Shown: in pieces, positions 34,990 to 46,645 of the stretch | Layout: each line of letters starts with the position of its first letter | Position numbering within the stretch: the stretch's first letter is position 1 | Source of the DNA: Azolla caroliniana | Taxonomy: Eukaryota > Polypodiophyta | NCBI GenBank assembly: GCA_043228905.1 | Contig: JBHGNT010000009.1 | Span: forward strand, 22,196,001-22,260,000 | Direction of reading: 5' to 3' | Length of the DNA: 64,000 nt | The notes under the pieces: model-generated | Told to the model about the DNA's origin: nothing | The model's input: only the letters and a program-made list of their open reading frames with translations | The model's database searches: none | Position numbers and translations under genes: made by a program

Positions 34990-35454
34990 TGTTACGGGCA
35001 TGACCATATAATATCCCGTGGTGAGAATTGTCGTAGTATTCTATACACGTGGATAAGTGTGAGGGTTAAACAAAGAGTCTAAAGAAGGGGAGGATTACTT
35101 TTAATCCTCGGGATTGAGACAACCCATGAGGCCAAGTGTGAACATGGCTGGGGGCCTTGAGAATTACTATAAATAAGAGGCCTAGCTACCCTCATTTGGG
35201 CATGCATTGACTACGTCGAGACTCTGTCCGTGAGTGGAACGACTCTTGTAGCAAGCGCGCTATCGTCCAGGTACGACTCGACGCCAAGGCGGTGGTATGG
35301 GACGCCGATCGAGGCTCGAGTCCGTCTCGATCCCTTCGCTCAGGGGTGGTCGGGTGGATCAACACCCTTCTTTCTCTCTTTTCTCTCTATTCTTTCTAGA
35401 TCTATCATTGATATATCCTTATTTTATGCTTACTTTAGTACCTAATCTCTAATA
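34990..35454 (+). repeat. 5' LTR of chromovirus C (465 bp)
   Basis: Identical by eye to 41555-42019 except one A/G difference (CGCTCAGGGG here, CGCTCGGGGG there). Contains a TATAAATA motif in ATTACTATAAATAAGAGG near 35167, a likely promoter. Confidence 0.93.
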
Positions 35455-35456
35455 TT

Positions 35457-35468
35457 TGGTATCAGAGC
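35457..35468 (+). other. primer-binding site of C (tRNA-iMet)
   Basis: TGGTATCAGAGC begins two bases after the LTR. It is a perfect match to the usual complement of the plant initiator methionine tRNA 3' end. Confidence 0.9.
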
Positions 35469-35713
35469 CTATGTACTAACGTTTCTTTTGGTTTTCTTTT
35501 TGTCTTCGCGTGGGATGGCGATTGATCGTTGTGCGGTCGCCTTCATGCAGACAAGGATTAGCGAAAGAACTTCGGTAAATTTTCCTTAATTTTTTATCTA
35601 ATTTTTCTTCTCCCTTCTATACATGTGTATACTTAATATGTAGTTTTTTTTTCATATATTCAATGATGTTGACGTGGTATTTAATTGGTTATCTTAAACG
35701 TTTACATATGTCC

Positions 35714-35957
35714 ACGAGGTCAATACCTCGTTTGACATATAAATCATATGTGATGAGTGTCGTATGCGTACGAGGTTACTACCTCAATTGCGTATTACGT
35801 TCACGAACATATGTTACGTTCGCGTACGAGGTCAATACCTCGATTCGTTCGAAATGATATGCGTTGGATTTACTATGCGTAAGAGGTCAATACCTCAATT
35901 GCGAATTACGCTTAACCTTATTTTCGGATGTTTCGTGTGCGTAGAGGTATATGCCTC
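35714..35957 (+). repeat. leader array of five small hairpins, ~57-bp period
   Basis: GAGGT-4 nt-ACCTC-type stem-loops occur at 35714-35731, 35772-35785, 35827-35842, 35883-35896 and 35944-35957, each in a related context (GCGTACGAGGTCAATACCTC, then GATTCG or AATTGCG). The fifth pairs as GAGGT/GCCTC with a compatible wobble. They lie in the untranslated leader of C between primer site and gag. Confidence 0.8.
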
Positions 35958-36230
35958 GATTACGTATCCCGAATACATCATTGTTGGCTATATAAAAAAA
36001 ACGATTCATTTAGTATACGCATATGTGGTCACTTATATACGTCTCTGATCGTATATATGTGATATATTGACATATGTGTATATTTTAGATTACGTGATTC
36101 ATATCAAATGTTTTCCTAATTGGGGAGAGGATTTTGGTGGCCGTCCTCACATTTTTGTGAGAATGGCGTTGTCACCATCCCTTTTATCAACAATTTTTAT
36201 TGTTGAAATTCCCGTTGGTCACTTTGATCT

Positions 36231-36246
36231 TTCGTTACGTAACGAA
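36231..36246. repeat. 16-bp perfect palindrome in C leader
   Basis: TTCGTTACGTAACGAA, self-complementary over all 16 bases. A smaller hairpin (CAACAAT-TTTT-ATTGTTG) lies about 45 bases upstream. Confidence 0.8.
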
Positions 36247-37061
36247 CCTCGTATAGCCAAAATGATGTTGAATACGTCGGGCTTGATCCACATCAAGTAG
36301 GGTCGCTCTAATGACACACGTATCCAACATCTCCCCTCGTTACATGGATACGATGCCACCATGAGCTCGTTCTTACGAGCGCCATTCGTAATGACGTGAC
36401 CATGTGATGGGCCACATGAGCCTACGAAGACACAAGGGCTCATTCGGCTTGACCATTAGGTTACACTTTGGCATATGCCATTGTACTTACGAGGCTTGAG
36501 GGTAGGTAGCGTACAACCATAGTGGGTAATAAATGAGGGAGAAATAAGGCCACTTGACCTATATGTTTCTTTTAAAAAAACATATAGGGGCAAATGCCTC
36601 GCATATCTCGAATACGCCTCAAACATTAAACATTCAAGACGCGCAATCTACTTGGTTGGCTCAAGTGTTTAATGTATTTGTCCTCGAGGTCTCGAGTTCA
36701 AATATGACCAACACCATACAACATCGTTGATACATATGACTATAATACATGTTTAGACTTTAGGTCTAAGTGCACTTCGGGGTCCTCGTAATAGGACTTA
36801 AAGAGCCGAAACCACATATGTGGGCACAGAAACATAGTTATTGTTAACATTTTTTTCGTGTATAAACTATTCATGACGCGAACATACATGGTTGAGCCTC
36901 GGGGAGCCGCCATGAAAAAAATCGATATAGAGATCAGGGAAAGGCATTCATTTGTCACCCCCATGGTTTTTAAAACACCTCTGTGTTACCATAGTAACCT
37001 GATCTTGAACCTCATCTCATACGTCTAGAGGGGTATTGACGTGAGATCATGATATCGATTA

Positions 37062-40000
37062 ATGTTTGCCCATGATATGTTTACACCACGACAAGATGTT
37101 ATGACTATTTGTCTGACCTTATCTTATTTCTTTGCCAGAAATAATCATTCAATGGCTCAGAATAACGACCCGATGCCCTCCGCTCAAGCGGAAAGACCTC
37201 AAGGAAATCCTCCTGGGACAATGTCCATTGAGGCGTATATTTTACAAGTACAACATTTCCTTAGTTCAACCGCGCAGCAGTTGACCGAATTTCGGCAATC
37301 TCAAAGTGCTCTCGAGGCACGAGTCATTAGTCTCCAAAATGAGATTAATAGACCTGATGAGCGTCAGGGTGAACCATCATTTGTCGTAAAGCCATTTACG
37401 GGAGATAAAAAGGAAAGAACCGAAGAAGCAATCTGCACGTGGTTGGGCCGATGGGAGTCTCATTTTGAGCTCTATCCCACGCCAGATAGTACGAAGATTG
37501 CATATGTCGGCCGAGAACTAGGGGGTAAGGCCGCCGCTTGGTGGCGTGGGCTCCGAACTTTGGGGAGATTGCCCGAGACCTGGACAGACTTTGTCACAGT
37601 TTTCAAGGGTCAATTTCTACAACCTCCCTCTCGAACCGAGGCAGCACAAGCTTTAATGAACCTCTCTAGCAGGAAGTTTTCCTCGCTAGAAGATTATGTC
37701 CACCATGCTAGAACCCAAATCCAAAAATCGGGTCTAGAAGGGGACAATTGGTTAATAGCTTGTTTTGTCAATGGCATCCCCAATTCGGACTATCACTGGA
37801 TAGTGCACGATAAGGATCCAAAATCCTTCGAAGAGGCCGTTGAGATAGTTCTTCGCTATCAACGCACTTCGAAGAAGGACCATAACAAACCCAACGAAGC
37901 GCCCGGGACTAAGCAGTCGCAATTCGTTGGGAAACGCAAGACACCCAACGAATTCATGGATCGCGATTATAAGCGACAACATCCTTTTTGCGTATTCTGC
38001 AAAAAGAAGGGTCATACAAAAGAGCAATGTCGTAAGCTCCAACGAAAAGAGCACGACGCCAAACCTAAAGCTACAGACCATAAAGGTCATATTCCTAATG
38101 TCCTTCAGGTCTATACACATCATTTGAGTAATTGTCAATGTTCTTTCCCTCATTATGTATTGGGTCCCAATGATTTACTACGTGCAAACGGGTATATCAA
38201 TGGATCTCCCGTACAATTTTTATTTGATTCGGGAAGCTCACACAATTTTGTGAATGATCGTTTGGTACAGATATGGGGAATCCAACCCACCGTAAGTGAT
38301 CACACCTACACGGTGCACTTGGCTGATGGAAGAGTACAACACATCAACGGGGCGATTCATTCTTTAGGAATTTCTATTGATACCTATATAGAGGAAGTAG
38401 ACTTCCATGTAATGAATCTTAGTACCATCGATGTAATACTGGGTTATCCCTGGTTTTATAATAAAAGCTCTTCTTTATTTATTGATTGGGTTCGCCATTC
38501 CATTTCTTTTGTACTCAACGATTGTACGCATTTTATTCAATGTGTAACAAAACAATCCCTCTCGATTGTTTCCTCGTGTCCATCAATATCCGAGTTGTCT
38601 TGTTCTACGTTATTTTATTGTGTACTTGATCCGGACATTCACGTTTACAATATCGATAATGTCTCGGGTCAATTAACATATTTTGAACAAAAACAACTTG
38701 ATGAAATCGTAAACGATTTTCGTGATGTTTTTCCGAGTGAACTACCCGATGGTTTACCTCCTAAACGTAATATAGACCATCGTATAGATATTGTACCTGG
38801 CATTGCACCCATTAGTATACCTCCGTATCGCCTAAGTCGATCTGAAGAGGATGAGGTAGCTAAGCAACTTAAGGACTATTTACGAATGGGTTATATACGT
38901 TATAGTAAATCTCCATGGGGTGCACCAGTTCTCTTGGTTAAAAAGAAAGAGGGCACATGGCGTATGTGTATTAATTACCGACGCTTGAATAAAGTGACGA
39001 TCAAGAATTCGTACCCATTGCCCCGGGCTGACGATCTAATTGACCGTCTCCAGGGAGCTCGGTATTTTACGAAACTTGATCTCCGTACTGGCTACCATCA
39101 AATACGAATAAGTGAGGACGATGTTCCTAAAACAGCATTTCGTACGCGCTACGGCCATTATGAGTTTTTGGTTATGCCTTTTGGTTTGACCAATGCTCCG
39201 GCTACATTTCAACAAGAAATGAATGACATTTTCCGAGAACAACTTGGAAAATTTGTCGTTATCTTCTTAGATGATATTTTAGTTTATAGCCGTACATTAC
39301 AAGAACATGCTAGACATGTCCGCTTTGTTTTACAAATATTGCGTGACAAACAACTTTACGCGAAGATCTCAAAATGTGAGTTCTTCAAGAAATCAATTAC
39401 TTATCTTGGACATCTCATAACCGAACGAGGAGTTGAAATTGATCCTTCTCGCATCGAGAAAATCAAGCTTTGGCCCACTCTTCGGAATATTCGTTGGTTT
39501 TGTCGGATTTTTGCGAAAATCTCTTCGTAATTACTCACAATTGACGACGCCGTTTACTGATCTTCTAAAAGGTCAAACGCGTAAGTCTACAAAACCTATT
39601 GTGTGGAATGTTACACTAGACCTCGCCTTTAAGGAACTCAAGGACTTGGTATGCAAGGCTCCTTCACTTCTTTTACCCGATCCTTCAAAACCTTTTGAGG
39701 TTGAAACCGACGCAAGCGATTATGCTATAGGTGCTGTCTTGTATCAAGATGGTAAACCAATAGCATTCGAGAGTAAGAAACTTGATTCTGCTCAATGTCG
39801 GTATACCGGTCAAGAAAAGGAATTATTTGCGGTTATACATGCGCTCAAAACATGGCGCCATTATCTTTATGGAAATCGCTTTGTGGTAACTACGGACCAC
39901 GAGTCCTTGAAATATTTTTGTGACCAACAAGACCTGAAAGGTCGTAAGGCACGATGGGCTGATCTCATCCAGGACTTTGATTTTTCCATACGATATCGTA

Positions 40001-41568
40001 AAGGTTCCATGAATACTGTCGCTGATGCACTAAGTCGCATCCGTGAAGTTAACATGCTTAGCTTCACTGAAATAACATCAGATCTTTATGATCACCTTCG
40101 AGGAAAGTATCCTGATGACAATTATTTTGCAAAATACTGGGCAAGAGTCGAGTCTGGAACAGACACCACCACACCCTCGAAGGAATACTTCCACATTGCT
40201 AACGGTCTGCTCTACCGTAATGGGAAGGTTTGTGTTCCAGATTTACCTGAGGTCAAAAAGAGAATTCTTTTTGAATGCCATGATGCACCCTCAGCAGGGC
40301 ACCCTGGAATACATCGTACACTCGTTCTCATCTCCACTCAATTTTATTGGCCTAAGATGCGTCCTGACATACATAGCTATGTGACTAAATGTCACCAATG
40401 TCAGGTTAACAAAGCCGAGCGACTTAAAGCCGCAGGACTTTTACATCCCTTGGACATTCCCAATAATAAGTGGGAAAGTATATCCATGGATTTTATTGTT
40501 AGCCTTCCTCGCACCCAAAAAGGTCATGATGCCATATGGGTTGTGGTTGACAGACTGACTAAAATGGCCAGATTTATTGCTACTAAAACCACGGTAACAG
40601 CTCCTGAATTGGCTTACCAATTCGTTGATGAGTTATTTCGTTTTTACGGGTTACCGATGGATATCGTGAGTGACCGAGATCCGAAGTTTACTAGTGACTT
40701 CTGGACGCAAGTCTTTAAGAAGTTAGAAACTACGTTGAGCATGAGCTCCACGGATCATCCTCAATCCGATGGACAGACAGAACGAGTAAATCAAATTATT
40801 GAGGATATGCTTCGAGCATACGTTGGTGCAAAACCAACAAAATGGGAACGTTACCTCCCAATTTTGGAGTTTGCTTATAACAGCTCCAAGCATACGTCGA
40901 CGGGATATAGTCCTTTTATGTTGATGTATGGATTTCAGCCACGAGCCCCGATTGATGTTAATATACATCATGATGAGTTGCGAAGTACGCAAAACTTTCT
41001 TCGGGATATGCAAGATATGTTGCATATTGCACGGGATAATATAAAAACAGCTCAAGATAGAGCGCGTTTTTATGCCGATCATCACAGGCAACCTCGTGTA
41101 TTCAGCCCTGGACAGAAGGTATTTTTACGTGTACCTCACAATTCTAAGACATTGTCTACGGGTAAGTGCGCTAAGTTAGCCCCACGGTTTTGTGGACCTT
41201 TTACAGTCCTCAAACGCATTGGATCATCAGCCTATCGTCTCGCTCTTCCCGATGGTGTTGGAATCCATCCAGTCTTTCATGTAAGTCGTCTAAAAGAACT
41301 TCTAGGTTCTGGCGACAATACAGTTACAACTGAAACTCTGGTTACTTCTGAAGATTTATCTTCTAAACCACATGTACCAGAAAGAATTCTCGATGTTAAA
41401 ACAAAAAAATTACGTGCTAAGGAAATCCGAGAATTTAAAATAAAATGGATGGATAAATCAATCAAAGATGCCACATGGGAATGCGAAACGACTCTAAGAA
41501 CTAACTTCCCTAACTTTCCATTGCAAGAGTGCAATGTTTTAAAGAGGGGGAGTATGTTACGGGCATGA
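37062..41568 (+). pseudogene. gag-pol polyprotein of chromovirus C (one frameshift)
   Basis: Two overlapping frames, 37062-39530 and 39433-41568. A likelier start is the in-frame ATG at 37152 (MAQNND). In order: retrotransposon gag (about residues 120-225 from 37062); CCHC zinc knuckle [14 protein letters not shown] (310-323); aspartic protease [10 protein letters not shown] (Asp389); RT with [13 protein letters not shown] and FLDDIL (Asp737, Asp738); RNase H with ETDASDYAIGAVL; integrase zinc finger (HDAPSAGHPG ... CHQCQ), integrase core (SMDFIVSLP, SDRDPKF, SDGQTERVNQ); GPY-like region; C-terminal chromodomain (about 41385-41525, with KIKWMDKS and ATWE). The frame is lost near 39485-39510, where the expected stretch between RT and RNase H is a few residues short, suggesting a small deletion. 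The stop codon lies 14 bases inside the 3' LTR. Confidence 0.9.
41539..41551 (+). other. polypurine tract of C
   Basis: TTAAAGAGGGGGAGTA immediately precedes the 3' LTR start at 41555. It is the plus-strand primer site and also lies within the end of the pol frame. Confidence 0.8.
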
Positions 41569-42019
41569 CCATATAATATCCCGTGGTGAGAATTGTCGTA
41601 GTATTCTATACACGTGGATAAGTGTGAGGGTTAAACAAAGAGTCTAAAGAAGGGGAGGATTACTTTTAATCCTCGGGATTGAGACAACCCATGAGGCCAA
41701 GTGTGAACATGGCTGGGGGCCTTGAGAATTACTATAAATAAGAGGCCTAGCTACCCTCATTTGGGCATGCATTGACTACGTCGAGACTCTGTCCGTGAGT
41801 GGAACGACTCTTGTAGCAAGCGCGCTATCGTCCAGGTACGACTCGACGCCAAGGCGGTGGTATGGGACGCCGATCGAGGCTCGAGTCCGTCTCGATCCCT
41901 TCGCTCGGGGGTGGTCGGGTGGATCAACACCCTTCTTTCTCTCTTTTCTCTCTATTCTTTCTAGATCTATCATTGATATATCCTTATTTTATGCTTACTT
42001 TAGTACCTAATCTCTAATA
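41555..42019 (+). repeat. 3' LTR of chromovirus C (465 bp)
   Basis: Same length and sequence as 34990-35454 with one mismatch. Followed by the target duplication CGAGC and the resumed leader of copia B. Confidence 0.93.
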
Positions 42020-42056
42020 CGAGCCGAGGTTCATACCCTCCGCAAAGATTTGGAAT

Positions 42057-45000
42057 ATGGACGAATCATTAGGTGGGATGATTAAGTTGACCAGACCCAA
42101 CTACTCCATTTGGAAATCCAAAATGAGAGACATGTTGGTGTGTAAGGACATGTGGTTGCTCGTACGACATGGTACAAGCAAACCTGAGAACATAGATGCA
42201 TCAACTTGGGAAGCAATGCATCTAAAAACAACATCATTCATACATTGTTTTATAGACATGAGTCTATATAACAATTTCGGTGATGAAACCAAAGCACACG
42301 AATTATGGGGGGAAATCAAAACTATGTTTCAGACCAAAAACGCCTTAAATAGAGTCTCTATGTTTAGGAAACTTGTAAGACTTAGATATCAAGATGGCTC
42401 TAGTATGACAGAGCATCTAAACACGTTTCAAGGACTAATAAGTCAAACCATCTCTCCAGATATACCTTTAGCAAATGAGGTGTTGACCTTGTTATTGTTA
42501 TGCTCTCTCCCAGATAGTTGGGAAACCCTTGTTGTGACGCTTGGCACTGCAACACAACAAAAGGAGCTAACATTGGACATGCTTAAGTCGAGTCTTCTAC
42601 ATGAAGAAGGGCGACAAAAGGAGCATGCGTACAACTTTGACCATAAAGCCTTAGTCATAGAAAACAACTCCTCTAGAGGACGAAGCCATGCCAGGGGTCC
42701 ATAAAATCACAGAAATAATTCTAAGGGGAGGTCTAAATCTAGAAGTAGAAAAGACTTCATGAAATATTTTTCATGTCATTATTGTGGTGGCCCAAACCAT
42801 TATGAGAGAGACTGTTGGAAGAAAAAGAAAGACCAAAAGAAAGGAACTACTGACAATAAGAGCAATGACCCCACTATAACCACTTGTGATGGCGACATTG
42901 TCATTGCCTGTGATGATGCGTGTGTTAGGTTAGCATGCCAACAAACTAATTGGATTATTGACTCGGGAGCCTTGTATCACACTACATATCGGGAGATGTT
43001 CTCGTCATATGCCGGTGGTGACTTTGGCAAAGTCAAAATGGCTAACCACAACATAATAGAGGTTGTTGGCACCACAGACACGGGTTACAAACTAGTATTA
43101 AACGATGTTAGGCATGTACCGGACATTCAGCTGAATATTATTTTGGCCGGTAAGCTTGATGATGAGGGTTACACAAATTCCTTTGGTGAAGGAAAATGGA
43201 AGCTCATCAAAGGCTCGCTAGTATTAGCAAGATGCCTAAAACAGAATTCACTCTATGTAATGCATGTTGTGGTGTTCGGTGGAGAGGTGAATGTAGCCGA
43301 TAAGGAAGTCCCTATTGAATTGTGGCACAAGAGACTTGGGCACATGAGTCAAAAAGGACTCAAGGTGCTAGCTAGAAAGAACATCCTACCTAAGATAAGA
43401 GGTATGCACTTGGAGACTTGTGTTGATTGCTTGGCTAATAGACAACACAGAATCGCTTGTCAACATTTTCCCCCAAAAAGAAAATCTTAGCCACTAGAAT
43501 TAGTGCACACTGACTTGTGCTATATGAAAGATAAGACTCTAGGGGGGGCATTGTACTTTGCCACATTTATTGATGACTTCTCAAGGAAATTATGGTGCTT
43601 TGCATTGAGGACTAAAGATCAAGTCTTTGAGATCTTTAAAAATTTCCATGTAAGTATGGAAAGGGAATCTGGGAGAAAACTTAAATGCATCCGTGCGGAT
43701 AATGGGGGTGAGTACCGAGGACAATTTGAACAATATTGTCATGAGCATGGGATCAATATTGAGAGGAGTGTTCCCGAAACACCTTAGCACAATGGCGTGG
43801 CTGAGAGAATGAATGAGACAATTTGTGAGCGGATAAGATGTATGCTATCCCACTCAAAATTGCCGAAATCGTTTTGGGGTGAAGCAATGAGGACTGATGT
43901 TGACCTCATAAATTTTTCCCCATCAGTCCCTTTGGATGGTGATGTACCCGAGAGGGTGTGGACAAGTAAGGAGGTGTCATACAAACACTTAAGAGTGTTT
44001 GGTTGCAAGTCTTATGTCCACATCCCAAAAGATGAAAGATCTAAGCTCGATGAAAAATGCAAACCATGCATATTTTTAGGATATGGCCATGAGGAATTCA
44101 GTTATAGACTTTATGACCCAGTAGAGAAGAATGTCATTAGAACTAGGGATGTGGTATTCCTCGAGGATCAGACCTTGCAAGATCCAGATCCGAATGAGAT
44201 GTCAAAGATCACCACTAATCCTACGGTCACCAACAATCCAACTCCTGCGCAGGACATACAAGGTTAAGGGGGAGACGTAGAGGATTATCAGGATACGGTT
44301 GATGATGCAACTGATGAGGAAAATGAACAAGATCGTGATAATCAAACCCTAGGTGACCAGACTGATGATGTTTCGGTAGCTCCACCGGAAGTGGAAGGGG
44401 TGAAGGTCTATAAGAAAAAGGCGATCCTCAACTAGATATAGTCCACATGAGCATGTATTGCTTACAGATGGAGGAGAGCCACAGAGCTTTCAAGAAGCTA
44501 TGGCACATGACCATAAGGAGAAATGGCTTGAGGCCATGAATGATGAGATGAGGTCTTTGCAAGACAATCATACCTATGATCTAGTAAAGTTGCCTTTAAA
44601 GGGAAAGAGAGCGCTACAAAACAAATGGGTTTTCAAGGTCAAAGTCGAGGAACATTGCTCACAACCAAGATACAAGGTAAAATTTGTTGTGAAGGGTTTT
44701 AGCCTGAGAAAGGGCATTGATTTCGAGGATATTTTCTCACCAGTAGTAAAGATGTCATCTATTAGAGTTATGCTCAGGATCACAACCAGTCTCAATCTAG
44801 AAATTGAACAACTCGATGTAAAAACTGCCTTCCTTCACGGTGAGTTGGAAGAGGAAATCTACATGGAGCAATCTGAGGGATTTGGGGTCAAAGGAAAGGA
44901 AAACCTGGTATAAAGGTTAAAGAAGAACTTGTACGGCCTAAAACAAGCTCCTAGACTTTGGTATAAAAAGTTTGACTCCTTCATGCTGAGCCATGGGTAT

Positions 45001-45945
45001 AATAGGACAAACACAGATCATTGTGTGTTTTTCAAGAAGTTCTCAGATAATGACTTTGTTATTCTACTTCTATATGTAGATGATATGTTGATTGTTGGTC
45101 GAGACACCAACAAGATTGAAAAGCTGAAAAGAGAGTCGAGTCAATCTTTTGCTATGAAAGACTTGGGACTAGCCAAGCAAATCCTTCGGATGAAGATAAC
45201 CAAGATAGAGTGAGCAAAAGGTTGTGGCTATCTCAAGAACAATATATTGAGAAAGTTCTTGAGAGATTTAACATGGCCAAGTGTAAGCCGGTTAACACTC
45301 CACTCGCGGGCCACTTTAAACTCAGTTCAGATTAATGCCCTACAAGAGAGAATGAAACAAATACCATATGCATCTGCAATCGGCAATTTAATATATGCTA
45401 TGGTATGCACAAGGCCACACATTGCTCATGCAATCGGTGTAGTAAGCCGTTTTCTCTCGAACCCTGGAAAAGATCACTAGGAAGTGAAATGGATCTTGTG
45501 ATATCTGAGGGGTACCTCAAGAGCCTGTCTAAAATTTGGTGAGAACCAAACTATATTAGATGGATATACAGATGCCGATATGGCTGGTGATGTTGACTCT
45601 CGAAAATCAACATCGGGGTATTTAATGATCTTTGCGGGGGGAGCTGTCTCTTGGCAGTCGAGACTGCAAAAATGTGTGGTATTATCCACAACAGAGGCTG
45701 AATATATTTCTGCCACAAAGGCCAATAAGGAATTGCTATGGCTGAAGAAATTCCTACAAGAGTTGGGACTAATGCAAGAAAAGTACATTCCGTATTGTGA
45801 CAGCCAAAGTGCTATACATTTAAACAAAAATTCTTCCTTCCACTCTAAGTCAAAACACATAGATGTTAGGTACCATTGGATTAGAGATGTGCTTGAAGAA
45901 AAACAGATGCACATTGAAAAGATGTTTGCCAAGGGAGAAGCTTGA
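42057..45945 (+). pseudogene. copia B gag-pol polyprotein (multiple stops and shifts)
   Basis: Copia order gag-PR-IN-RT-RH. gag starts MDESLGGMIKLTRPNYSIWK and ends with knuckle CHYCGGPNHYERDC (near 42777). Protease WIIDSGALYHTT (near 42950). Pre-integrase ELWHKRLGHMSQKGL. Integrase core with HTDLC, IRADNGGEY and HNGVAERMN. RT with DVKTAFLHGELEEEIYM, YGLKQAPRLWY and LLYVDDMLIVG. RNase H with DADMAGD and STTEAEYISA. In-frame stops at 42702, 43488, 43785, 44911, 45478 and others; frameshifts near 44400 and 45210-45340. It ends abruptly at FAKGEA because a deletion removed the pol C-terminus. Same family as element F. Confidence 0.9.
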
Positions 45946-46166
45946 AGTTTGCAAACCTCTAGTGTAAGATCTAGAGGTTGTCAACACCTTGTATACTTAG
46001 AAAATATTGAATCTGTTTCGGAACCTAAGGTTCCAGTGGTTTTTCCCATTTTTTGGTTTTCCACGTTAAATTTCGTTGTGCTCTCATTTTTGTCTTGTGG
46101 TTTCGTCTATTTGGAAACTTGTGTTGGTAGTGTAAATCATCCCAATTCAGATCCATATTCCTAACA
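45943..46166 (+). repeat. truncated 3' LTR of copia B
   Basis: Matches the last ~230 bp of the 5' LTR (34744-34975) with scattered differences. The first ~770 bp, the polypurine tract and the pol end are missing. The join lies at a shared CTTGAA, a microhomology deletion. Ends ATTCCTAACA followed by TATTC. Confidence 0.85.
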
Positions 46167-46527
46167 TATTCTTGGTATGCGAATAAAAAGGGATAGGCAA
46201 CGATATACTTTGCATTTATCCCAAGAAAAGTACATTGGAAAAATGTTGGACAGATTTAATGTAGCCGATGTTAAGCCTCTTGGAGTGCCATTATAGCCAC
46301 ATGTTAGGCTTTCCAAAGATGATTGTCCAAAGATGACGATGCAACCAATTACGCGAAGAATGTTACATACACATTAGCTTGTGGTTCACTTATGCATGTT
46401 ATGGTTGCCACTCATATAGACATTGCTCATGCAATCAGAGTTGTTAGCAGGTTCATGCCTAATCCTGGTCCCATCGTGGTGGAGCTCATTGGGAGGCAAT
46501 CAAATCTATCTTGAGATATTTGAAAAG
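46167..46527 (+). mobile_element. Ty1/copia element A, right part (RNase H remnant)
   Basis: Continuation of A after the B insertion: target duplication TATTC, then ILGMRIKRDRQRYTLHLS, EKYIGKMLDRFN, and with shifts HIDIAHAIRVVSRFMPNPG and ILRYLKR. It stops at about 46527 at a GCCAAGCC-rich segment; the rest of RNase H and the 3' LTR are absent. Confidence 0.85.
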
Positions 46528-46645
46528 GTCAAGCCAAGCCATTGGTTTGGCAAGGCTCAAGCCGAGCCGAGCCGCTAAGCCGTTTTAAACCGATTTAGCT
46601 AAATGGTTTAGGCTTGAGTCGAGCCGTGGCCAATCCCTAATCCAA
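46528..46645. mobile_element. MITE-like GAGCCGAGCC-rich segment
   Basis: About 118 bp of AAGCCAAGCC, GAGCCGAGCCG and TTTAAACCGATTTAG motifs with partial self-complementarity (GGTTTGGCAAGGCTCAAGCC against GGCTTGAGTCGAGCC). Related in style to the elements at 10845, 24779 and 31436. It truncates copia A. Borders approximate. Confidence 0.35.

Larger units (their letters stand above)
34990..42019 (+). mobile_element. Ty3/gypsy chromovirus C, nested in B, nearly intact
   Basis: 7030-bp LTR retrotransposon with perfect target duplication CGAGC (34985-34989 and 42020-42024), two 465-bp LTRs that differ at a single position by eye, a tRNA-iMet primer site, a 1.6-kb leader, gag-pol with chromodomain, and a polypurine tract. 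LTRs start TGTTACGGGC and end CTCTAATA, so the 3' end is TA rather than CA. It is a recent insertion; only one pol frameshift is evident. Confidence 0.93.
33971..46166 (+). mobile_element. Ty1/copia element B, nested in A
   Basis: Inserted in element A with a perfect 5-bp target duplication TATTC (33966-33970 and 46167-46171). Starts TGTTGGATCT and ends ATTCCTAACA. It contains a 5' LTR, primer-binding site, decayed polyprotein and a truncated 3' LTR, and is itself split by element C. Removing B restores a continuous A reading GEAEH-ILGMRIKRD, the normal RT/RNase H junction, which confirms both boundaries. Confidence 0.9.

Noticed and set aside
35457-35468. tRNA-like TGGTATCAGAGC motifs as tRNA genes
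   Set aside because: Only 12-nt primer-binding sites adjacent to LTRs; no cloverleaf around them.
35455-37061. Extra gene in the leader of C
   Set aside because: Short frames (for example 35764-36048, 36067-36300) lack domains and overlap the hairpin array. It is better read as untranslated leader.
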